A stretch of DNA of 64,000 nt from Sarcocystis neurona (lineage: Eukaryota; Apicomplexa; Conoidasida; Eucoccidiorida; Sarcocystidae): positions 385,141 through 449,140 of the forward strand of contig KL647330.1 in NCBI GenBank assembly GCA_000727475.1. Direction: 5' to 3'. How positions within the stretch are numbered: the first letter of the stretch is position 1; every line of letters starts with the position of its first letter. The translations under genes and the position numbers were made by a program. Below the pieces are notes generated by a model. That model did no database searches, was not told the DNA's origin, and was given only the letters and a program-made list of their open reading frames with translations. This document shows positions 30,801 to 64,000 of the stretch, piece by piece.

Positions 30801-32444
30801 CCACTTCTTGAAGAAGACGCCTGCGTCGTCAAGTACGGCTCCCTCCTCAGAGATCACTTCCTGGGCAGTTCCTGTTTGTGCATGTGTATGCGTGTAGTCC
30901 ACATGTATACAGGGAAGAGAAAGAAAGAGCGAAACATAGAGAACGAACCGTTCACAATTTCACATGCATTAACGTTTGCGTCTCTCTCCTCTCTCTCTCT
31001 CTCTATATATATGTACATATACATATATATATACATATATATATATATGTACATATACATATATATATATATATATGTATATACATGTACAGTGTAACAC
31101 AGAGTCTTGGCGCTAGAGACTATTTTGTTGAAGAGAGGCGCGTTTATTGGAGATTCGCTACATCTACATGCGCCTACATATATATATATATATATGCGGC
31201 GTCACCTAGTGTCTTGGCGTCAGAGATACTGCCGTGGATTCTTCAAAGAGAGTTTGCTCGTACCGACTATATGCGACGTGTTCGTAGATTAGCTGCTTCT
31301 GCCAGCACCTGTATACATTCATACATGTGTAGCTGTCTCACACAGACGTGATCGACGAAGCATATCTGCGCTGAGTAGAACCGACCACATGCGTGGTGAG
31401 GCAGCGATGCGAAGGGTGGGGGGCTCTTGGAAGTACCGGCACGCATGCGCTGACTTGTTGCTTGCGTGCGTGCATACTCCACATTTGTGCGGCTTCCTTG
31501 ATGTTTCGCGTAGATACCAAGTGATTCATATATCCGCCTTTTCTTTCTGAGGACATTGTTCGGAAAAAACTTCTTTTTCCACGTCCGAGGCGATGCAAAG
31601 AAACAGGAGTGCGTTGAAATTCCTTGTGGCTCACGCCTCCCGTCCATGTCCACCACAAATACTCATACATGTTTCTCGACAGAAGAAGCAAAACGCCTAT
31701 CTCTCTCTCCCTCTTACTTTATGTATAGATAGATATGTATATACATATATAGAAAGAGAGCAAAATGACCGGCTCTGTCTCTTTTTTTTCTCCCTCTCGC
31801 TCTTGATATATATATATATATGTATATCTGTATTTGATATATATATATATATATATCTGTATTTGATATTATATATATATCTGTATTTGATATATATATA
31901 TATATCTGTATTTGATATTATATATATATATCTGTATTTGATATATATATATATATATATATCTGTATGTGTGTACGCCAAAGAGCTCTGTCTGTCGCTT
32001 TCTCTCTCTTTCTCTCTCCACATGCGTATGTATATATGCGTGACGACCTGTTTCTTTGCGACGGTGCAGAAACTGCCTGATTGATTTGGATATTACTATT
32101 AGAGGATTTACGAAGAGACTGGAGAGCTACATGACTGTAAAAGGCGGTGTGCACCAGCAGCACCAGATCAAGCTCTTCCTTCAGCGGGTAAGCGCACTTC
32201 AGCGTAGCACGTTTCTCGACTCATGCTTTATGGCCTCTCACAAATCGCTCAACAAGCACGTCGAGGGCCGTGAAGACGATAATATGAGCCCGTCAAGAGC
32301 AGCAGCCGTTGCTGCGGCCAAAGAAAAAAAAACCAGATCATTCCGTACCTGTTGTCGAATTGTCTCCACCTGCACACTGTGAATATAAATATATATATAT
32401 ATATATATATATGTGCGTGTACGGCTTGTGTACGTATGTGGGAG

Positions 32445-32486
<42 letters not shown>

Positions 32487-33045
32487 CCTGTGAGGCCTCT
32501 GTGCGTGTGTGTGTGTGTGGGTACATCCGTATGTATGTATATGTATATATGTATGTACGTGTGTATGTAAGTATGCATGAAAACAGCAGCAGCCATAGGT
32601 CGTCAGCTCTCGGGGGTGGCGGGCCCTGTGCGTCGTATGTACCGGCAGTAGTATTACTTTCCTTCCCATACTGGAGCATGCTAGCACATATATATACTAA
32701 GTGTACATAAACAGGTCCCGTACCGGAGGCCAGTTTCTTAAATATGTGTAACATGCATCTGTGGACGCACTGCCGACCTTCCTCAGGAGTTGTCGTTGAT
32801 CTGTCTGAGCCCCGCTGCTACCGTTGCTGCGGCGTGGTGGACGCGCACGCAAGCAGTCGACCTTCCCGTACGTGTCGGTGCTGCTGCTGTTGCTGCCCCT
32901 GCTTGTGTGCGTCAGCATTCGTGCCGTGTTGTTGGCGGTGCTGCTTGTGTTGCTGTTGCAGCTGAACCCACTTGTAGATCAAAGTTCAGCACTTGCGCAG
33001 AAGTTGAAAGGGCGAGTGTTTACATCGCGAGATCCGAAGGATTAA
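1..33045 (+). CDS. TTC27: TTC27/Emw1-like tetratricopeptide protein, multi-exon gene (5' end possibly outside window)
   Basis: Spliced gene of at least 19 consistent exons: 2791-3458, 5785-6414, 6967-7668, 8263-8704, 10229-10318, 11061-11772, 12093-12190, 13335-13778, 15305-15388, 17650-17684, 19088-19177, 21767-21858, 23343-23607, 27063-27221, 28007-28112, 28537-28811, 30669-~30883, 32070-32187, 32962-33045, plus a possible first exon ending at 76. Every donor/acceptor pair agrees in codon phase. Diagnostic family segments include ARAQRSLGQLHF, WFTLGCCYMQLAKW, DAWGNLA, VKETPALWCTLGDL and LHMWEEAASCL, which line up with human TTC27 in order and often with identical spacing. The protein would be about 1,800 residues against about 840 in human, the excess being Gln-, Glu-, Ala- and Ser-rich insertions. 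TTC27/Emw1 is an essential TPR protein; the human one has been linked to chaperone-assisted assembly of spliceosomal U5 snRNP, the yeast one to cell-wall integrity. Identification is secure; exact exon edges are inferred. Confidence 0.9.
2023..2036. repeat. Palindrome GGTGTACGTACACC
   Basis: Perfect 14-base inverted repeat in a GC-richer island inside the first TTC27-like intron. One of several copies across the window. Confidence 0.8.
2791..3458 (+). CDS. TTC27: TTC27-like exon, N-terminal region
   Basis: Acceptor after a T-rich tract ending GATGAG at 2790, donor CAG|GTGATC at 3459. In-frame TGA at 2787 shows the exon cannot extend upstream in this frame. VEEGNELLRLI, GLDALERVLQQRCAAFV and GVLLASVAAAQLFLQ match the N-terminal TTC27 blocks in order. 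Gln and Ala runs interrupt them. Confidence 0.8.
3510..3745 (+). repeat. About 60-bp tandem repeat, four copies
   Basis: ATCGAAGACGTGG recurs near 3527, 3588, 3648 and 3706, each followed by TTGCTGCTCGG. It lies at the start of the intron after exon 2791-3458. Confidence 0.85.
4680..4795 (+). repeat. 24-bp tandem repeat
   Basis: CGTATCTGCTGCTGGTCTCC repeats about 4.5 times within the same intron. Confidence 0.85.
5785..6414 (+). CDS. TTC27: TTC27-like exon with NYTGPPL motif and Ser-rich insertion
   Basis: Acceptor CCGCCGCAG then ANYTGPPL, matching SNWTGPPV that follows LFVQ in human TTC27; phase 0 on both sides. A stretch of about 130 residues is Ser/Asn-rich (AGC codons of the CAG repeat) and has no counterpart in human. 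It ends DEFLEAFCAGGE before donor GTAAAG. It aligns with the LDAFVLSLL segment. Confidence 0.85.
6967..7668 (+). CDS. TTC27: TTC27-like exon with Gln/Glu-rich insertion
   Basis: Acceptor GTCCGTGCAG, then EVYELVRGLPYLWLARVL, matching SIYSLTSKPILLLLARII. After about 110 residues rich in Gln and Glu, conserved helices resume (PYFLFLWRARLACLSQRI, VCVDEYSEALKSI). Donor assigned at GTGGGT (7669); an alternative GT at 7661 would shift phase. Confidence 0.82.
8263..8704 (+). CDS. TTC27: TTC27-like exon, poorly conserved acidic/Ala-rich segment
   Basis: Acceptor GTGCCGTGCAG, donor GGG|GTAAGA. It reads LLPADFHPYDRAVDWELL and then acidic and Ala-rich sequence. It enters in phase 0 and leaves in phase 1, as its neighbours require. 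It has little direct counterpart in human TTC27, so its place rests on phase, splice sites and composition. Confidence 0.65.
9691..9710. repeat. 20-base perfect palindrome with GTGTACGTACAC core
   Basis: TGGGGTGTACGTACACCCCA, the longest copy, in the TTC27-like intron between 8704 and 10229. Confidence 0.85.
10229..10318 (+). CDS. TTC27: TTC27-like exon
   Basis: Acceptor CTGTACAG, donor TTCA|GTAAGT. Ninety bases, phase 1 to phase 1. MVKTALLLELALHLNMYG and RGRFHQVF match [26 protein letters not shown] in helix pattern and spacing. Confidence 0.8.
11061..11772 (+). CDS. TTC27: TTC27-like exon with Ala-rich insertion
   Basis: Acceptor CTTGGCACAG. LASEAYGVNFCFTGVEGIRR and HAVAQLVVLATRS match the ISQLQIDLTGALGKRTRF and VAQLILD blocks. 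About 150 Ala/Ser/Glu-rich residues follow, then YLFDSQRREWRLQDI. Donor AATAC|GTAAGG leaves phase 2, which fits the next exon. Confidence 0.85.
12093..12190 (+). CDS. TTC27: TTC27-like exon
   Basis: Acceptor GTGGACGCAG, donor CCGG|GTGAGA; phase 2 to phase 1. RLDDYERALLLAKGLELHEN and then HPG match the LCAEEIAIILGICTNF block of TTC27. Confidence 0.85.
12309..12326. repeat. Palindrome variant GAGGTGTACATACACCTC
   Basis: Eight-base arms around a CA centre; intron after the exon ending at 12190. Confidence 0.7.
13335..13778 (+). CDS. TTC27: TTC27-like exon with Gln-rich insertion
   Basis: Acceptor after a T-rich tract (GCGGACCTGCAG), donor CTCG|GTAAGT. TDVLAMEQLNAVAARCLVSG matches TLTEVELLAFTSCLLSQPK. 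After a Gln and Glu/Asp-rich insertion, LRSAALWLRCKAEYHRSKTV and ERASLQLHALIDALL match the SALILRTKLEKGSTRRVERAM block. Confidence 0.88.
14930..15190 (+). repeat. About 65-bp degenerate tandem repeat
   Basis: Four units containing GGGGAATATGAGACGA-like strings, each followed by TA-rich sequence; ends about 110 bases before exon 15305. Confidence 0.7.
15305..15388 (+). CDS. TTC27: TTC27-like exon
   Basis: Acceptor CGCGCTGCAG, donor CTGG|GTAAGC; phase 1 to 1. ARLRYFFATFYPSWWEGKRE matches [20 protein letters not shown] almost column for column. Confidence 0.88.
15500..15870 (+). repeat. About 90-bp degenerate tandem repeat
   Basis: Four to five units with GCATATGTATGATGCGTCC-like strings alternating with TA microsatellite, in the intron after 15388. 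Confidence 0.65.
15935..16365 (+). repeat. Roughly 160-180-bp repeat, 2-3 copies
   Basis: ATCCCGCATTCGCTGCATTT occurs near 16103 and 16260 in almost identical context; GAGTCCCAGCTGGACGTGTG near 15957 and 16329. Confidence 0.8.
16930..17230 (+). repeat. Degenerate tandem repeat with CTACGTAGAGGTGTGT unit
   Basis: Five units separated by TATATA blocks, in the intron before the 35-nt exon. Confidence 0.65.
17650..17684 (+). CDS. TTC27: TTC27-like short exon (35 nt)
   Basis: A pyrimidine-rich tract (about 17490-17640) leads to acceptor CTGCGCTGCAG; donor ACC|GTAAGG. Phase 1 in and 0 out bridge its neighbours. It encodes AVRMQKMGATLT. The joined product has the same residue count as human TTC27 between WAIQRQL and the following helix, with the central Gly aligned. 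Confidence 0.75.
19088..19177 (+). CDS. TTC27: TTC27-like exon, TPR region
   Basis: Acceptor GGTGAGCAG, donor CTG|GTAAGG, phase 0 on both sides. AYESFRDLHMWEEAASCLLA and AGRRADAEVL match [20 protein letters not shown] and AGQHGKAEEIL. Confidence 0.92.
19180..19860 (+). other. Polypyrimidine-rich intron segment
   Basis: The plus strand is dominated by CTCT/TTC/CGTCTC runs directly after exon 19088-19177. Long open frames on both strands here are compositional. Confidence 0.8.
20650..21360 (+). repeat. Dispersed intron repeat (TAGAGTTTGAGG and CACTTACAGACGTC)
   Basis: Two linked strings recur: TAGAGTTTGAGG-like near 20660, 20937, 21178 and 21337, and CACTTACAGACGTC-like near 20708, 20783, 21072 and 21214, embedded in TA microsatellite. 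Confidence 0.75.
21767..21858 (+). CDS. TTC27: TTC27-like exon, KETPALWCTLGD
   Basis: Acceptor GCCGCTAG, donor CCTG|GTGAGC. LLERLRVKETPALWCTLGD followed by LKAEPHFYERA matches the KKETPSLYCLLGDVLGDHS and YDKAW segment, one of the most conserved parts of the family. Leaves phase 2, completing a Trp codon with the next exon. Confidence 0.95.
22080..22500 (+). repeat. Degenerate repeat with TATTTACAGAGC unit
   Basis: Strings like TACTGAGCAT, TATTTACAGAGC and GTATGTATTTAC recur six or more times between TATATA blocks, in the intron 21859-23342. Confidence 0.65.
23343..23607 (+). CDS. TTC27: TTC27-like exon, core TPR repeats
   Basis: Acceptor GCGCGTACAG, donor GCGCAG|GTCAAC. GRCARAQRSLGQLHFREGEL, FAAATAISPLNKHTWFTLGC, AAAQAFGRVVALDPESGDAW and GNLAAIHAQ match the TPR core of TTC27 ([51 protein letters not shown]). 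TPR consensus residues are intact. Confidence 0.96.
23940..24235 (+). repeat. About 85-110-bp degenerate tandem repeat
   Basis: CATACAGACGGAGGCGTGGA and CTGACTAACCTGCTACACC-like strings occur in four diverged units in the intron after 23607. Confidence 0.75.
24870..27062 (+). other. 2.2-kb polypyrimidine tract preceding exon 27063
   Basis: Almost continuous C/T-rich sequence (CTCTCT, TTCTTC, CCTTCC) on the plus strand, ending at the acceptor of the exon at 27063. Only a short TATA block (25000-25265) interrupts it. The many long frames are compositional. Confidence 0.85.
27063..27221 (+). CDS. TTC27: TTC27-like exon
   Basis: Acceptor after a very long polypyrimidine tract (TTTTCTTCAG), donor GCG|GTAAGC. 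EALRQKREIWRLWDSYLKIN matches [20 protein letters not shown]; the residue count from NL in the previous exon to this EAL is 23 in both proteins, supporting the direct join. Confidence 0.93.
28007..28112 (+). CDS. TTC27: TTC27-like exon
   Basis: Acceptor GTTCGTTCAG, donor CACG|GTAGGT. Only one frame is open: NQIPLWIYAFLEHVLLRPGD. Spacing to the previous exon equals that of human TTC27 (RLLDLRDKYKDVQVLKILVR). No exon is needed between 27221 and 28007. Confidence 0.85.
28537..28811 (+). CDS. TTC27: TTC27-like exon
   Basis: Two acceptors 15 nt apart (28536 or 28551) keep the same phase. DYWQRELFGAG aligns with KLQELFGRV, and DQPELWRVLATLQEAADDYL with the NDGEIWRLYAH region. Donor GGC|GTAAGT. Confidence 0.85.
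29440..29665 (+). repeat. TAG/AGT trinucleotide array
   Basis: Nearly pure TAG repeats with occasional GTG, in the intron between 28811 and 30669; followed at 29700-29980 by GCTGTT/GCTCCT-type repeats. Confidence 0.9.
30669..30883 (+). CDS. TTC27: TTC27-like exon (3' edge uncertain)
   Basis: Acceptor GCGGCTGCAG, phase 0. IVLRLEANKRPDEPLESRSL and NDQINCLEAVLRLLTLLTNI match the DITSFKEVVQRALGLAHVAI block. The next exon needs phase 2; GTGTAT (30884) or GTGCAT (30879) would give it, neither being a strong donor. Confidence 0.72.
31805..31970 (+). repeat. TATATATCTGTATTTGATAT tandem repeat
   Basis: Five copies of CTGTATTTGATAT separated by TA runs, in the intron before exon 32070. Confidence 0.85.
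32070..32187 (+). CDS. TTC27: TTC27-like exon
   Basis: Acceptor ACGGTGCAG, donor CGG|GTAAGC. CLIDLDITIRGFTKRLESYM matches MLSSVRLNLRGLLSKAKQLF near the TTC27 C-terminus. Followed by GGVHQQHQIKLFLQR. Confidence 0.85.
32962..33045 (+). CDS. TTC27: TTC27-like terminal exon
   Basis: Acceptor TTGCTGTTGCAG, phase 0, then LNPLVDQSSALAQKLKGRVF and TSRDPKD before TAA. It aligns with the extreme C-terminus of TTC27 (MDTLVTELQDLSNQF), so the stop at 33043-33045 is taken as the end of the protein. Confidence 0.8.
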   Translation: MNPLVDQSSALAQKLKGRVFTSRDPKD

Positions 33046-34065
33046 TTTCCTGGTCGAGGAAACAGGGCGATTTTGTGACGGACTTGATTACATTAAATAC
33101 ACCTGTGCACACGTTTGTGCAGATTTTACGTGTTTTCGTGAAGGTGCGGTGTCAACTGCGTGTACATACACCGGAGGGAGCACACGACAGTTGCAGCAGC
33201 GGCGCCAAAACTCGTGCTTCCAGCCTTCCACTGGAGGAAGATTTTTCGCAGAAGGCCAGAATTATTGTATCTTTATCTCCCAAGTGAATTTCTGTAGTGC
33301 GGCGCATGTGTGTTTTGCCCCTTCTTCACGTGTCTATGTGCTTATGGGGTTGCTCGCAAACGCAGTGCGCGACTGCTGGGTGTCACGGCCGTAGCTCGTG
33401 CTGCGTGGTCACTCCTACGCGATGGATGTCGAAGGAAGGGACTACTGCCGTACTCCGTAGTGAACGTGCATGTATTCGTATGTGTATGTACACGTGATAT
33501 CTCCAGCGTGTATGCAGTTGCGCTGGAACAGCGTCCGACTGACGAGGGAGCTGCCGTGGTGATGCTAGCAGCGTGCGTCATCGCTTCCTGCAAGGCCACA
33601 CAGCAGCGGCCTTGACGTCAGCGCCGCTTCAATAATCCTTTCAAAAGTAACGTGTTGAAATTTCTGTTATATAATTACCGAGAGACGCACGCGCCTGCTT
33701 CGTTCGACGCGGGAATGGTGGGTGGCGCACACCCTGTCTTGTTTGTGGCTGCTGCTGCCAACCTCTCCTGCTCACGCGCTCTGCTCGCGCCACGCGTACC
33801 GCGGCTCGCTGTCTCTCGCGCTGCTGCCACACGCCGCTCCTGCAAACGTCTGCTACCCTTTGCAGACGCGTGTCGCACATGCGGCTGCTCTCTCGACGGC
33901 GGTGCGAGTTCCTGACGCTCCTGCGACGGTGGGTCGAGGTGCTCAGCGGTTCCGACGGAAAAATGTTGCTGCTTTTCTGCTGGACGGAGAATCACTTCGT
34001 TCTGCGGGCGTGCCCGCTTCAGTCAGCACAGGGAGAACCCACACCACTGCACCCTCACCGATACC

Positions 34066-34099
<34 letters not shown>

Positions 34100-35317
34100 T
34101 ACATATATGCGTATATGCGCAGCATCATGTGCCTGACTATGTGGTAGTATGTGGGCAAGCCTACATCTGATGATGCGAACACACTATTACATACGTATGC
34201 ACACGTATGCGTATATTGTTGTCGAACATACGACCACTCGAATATACATGTATACATATACAAGGCCGTACAAAGATATAGAACAATGCGAACACGTAAT
34301 CTGCCTATTTATCATATCTACCTATATAAGTACATATATATATGTACACAACGTACGTGGTCGCGTGTGTGGAAGTATGTGTTACACCAGCAAGTATTCG
34401 ATGTTTCTTGTTATTTAAAGAACACGAGCTTCTGTGCACGTATGTAGCCGTAGGGCTACTCGAAGGAGCTCGAAAGACACCAAGACCCCAGCGAGGCTGC
34501 TGCTGCTGTTGCAGGGTGCCTGTTCTTGTCTGCTGCGGCTGTGTGACCCACCTGCTACGCTCCGTCTTCCTTTTCCTGTGTTGCGTGACTCACACAAACC
34601 CCATACGCATACACATACACATACATATATATATCTTCGGGCCCTTCTGTTCTATTCCTGCTGCGGCGGGAAGGATCCTCAAGGTCTGTTGTTTTCGAAC
34701 TGCTGTATCTTTGCAAAACACTAAAAGTAGCAGCAGCGACTCAGCGAGCCGCTCACGCGTGCTGCCAACGACGCGCAAGCGTTTCCTTATCTCTGCAGCC
34801 AAAGGCGTGGATGTACCCATCTATGTATCTGGAATATATACGTTTGTACAGGTGTGCAGATAAATATATGAATAGAGTCAGAGACAGATAGAGATAAAGA
34901 GTTACAGGGGATGGGTACACAGGAAGATGCATTGGCCCCGTGAGCCATCCCAGCTCCTCCCTCACACTTTATAGGGCTGCTGCTCTTGCTACGTAATGAT
35001 AATTGGGAATGCCCTGTAGTCACCTCCGTGTACATAAGTGTATACATATATATATGTATACATATGAAAGTGAATCCTTTTTCCACCAAAATATGTAGTA
35101 ACGTATACATGTCAGTGAATATATATAGGTGTGCATTTGTGTCGGGCACTACCTGAGAATTTGTAAGAACGCGCGTGTGTATGTATATATATATATACAT
35201 ATATATGTACACACATATATATAAGTATATGGATTAGGCGACGACAGGAAATTGTCACTTCGTACTCGATATATCCATATCCGTGTATGGAGGTCAGCTG
35301 AAGTGCTTCATAAAAAG
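33046..35317. other. Convergent intergenic region between the two large genes
   Basis: No confident gene. It holds a palindrome variant near 33160, short open frames with no recognised family (for example + strand VYAVALEQRPTDEGAAVVML at about 33505-33615, and Gln/Arg/Glu-rich minus-strand frames at 33645-33995), and TATA microsatellites at 34070-34340 and 35030-35230. The 3' untranslated regions of both genes should lie here. Confidence 0.6.
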
Positions 35318-63627
<28,310 letters not shown>

Positions 63628-64000
63628 CTGAGAGCAGGAGGAACAGATAAAACGCAGCAGCGTCGGCACCGGCAACAGAGGAGTGTGACCCGCCCCAGCA
63701 GTACTGAGCGTCGACTGCAGGACAGCAGCCGCCTAGAGCTGCAGCAGTGAGCAGCAGGAGCAGCGGCCGCAGTGGACAGCAGCAGAACCACCAGTGAACA
63801 GCAGCAGCGGTGGACAGCAGCAGTAGCAGCAGTGGACAGCATCAGCAACAGGAAAGAGAAGCAACAGCAGCAGGGGAGAGCAGCAGCAGCAGCAGGGGAG
63901 AGCAGCAACACCAGCAGGGGAGAGCAGCAACACCAGCAGGGGAGAGCAGCAACAGCTGCAGGGGAGAGCAGCAGCAGCAGCAGCAGGGGAGAGTAGCAAC
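63628..64000 (-). repeat. CAG/GGGGAG-rich repeat upstream of the first helicase exon
   Basis: On the + strand CAGCAG runs and a unit of about 21-24 bases containing AGCAGGGGAGAG repeat 5-6 times from about 63840 to the window edge. Several frames are open. It is read as intron (pyrimidine-rich on the minus strand) before the acceptor at 63628, but coding use is not excluded. Confidence 0.5.

Overview
The window looks like nuclear DNA of an Eimeria-type coccidian (Apicomplexa). Exons carry many CAG/CTG-encoded runs of Gln, Ala, Ser and Leu. Introns are long and filled with TATA/TGTA microsatellites, locus-specific degenerate tandem repeats and pyrimidine-rich tracts. Few long ORFs are genuine; coding segments were recognised by family homology recalled from memory, by splice sites and by codon-phase agreement between neighbouring exons. 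The genus is an inference; a relative such as Cyclospora is not excluded.

Two very large genes account for nearly all coding sequence and they converge. Gene 1 (+ strand, 1 to 33045) is an orthologue of the TPR protein TTC27/Emw1. Twenty exons were placed, nineteen of which join with consistent phase to a stop at 33045. Several joins reproduce the length of human TTC27 exactly. Low-complexity insertions roughly double the protein to about 1,800 residues.

Gene 2 (- strand, from beyond 64000 down to about 35318) is a superfamily-2, Ski2-like helicase of the POLQ/HELQ family. Helicase motifs ([26 protein letters not shown]), the following winged-helix/ratchet segments and a helix-hairpin-helix region are present. 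A giant exon (50483-54152) inserts about 1,150 low-complexity residues into a place where relatives have a short linker. Two microexons (19 and 30 nt) were found. The N-terminal ATPase half lies outside the window. No family-A polymerase domain was seen downstream.

The 33046-35317 gap between the two 3' ends holds no confident gene. Introns hold minisatellites, a 0.9-kb GATA-type array, a 2.2-kb polypyrimidine tract, and a recurring palindrome GGTGTACGTACACC in GC-richer islands.
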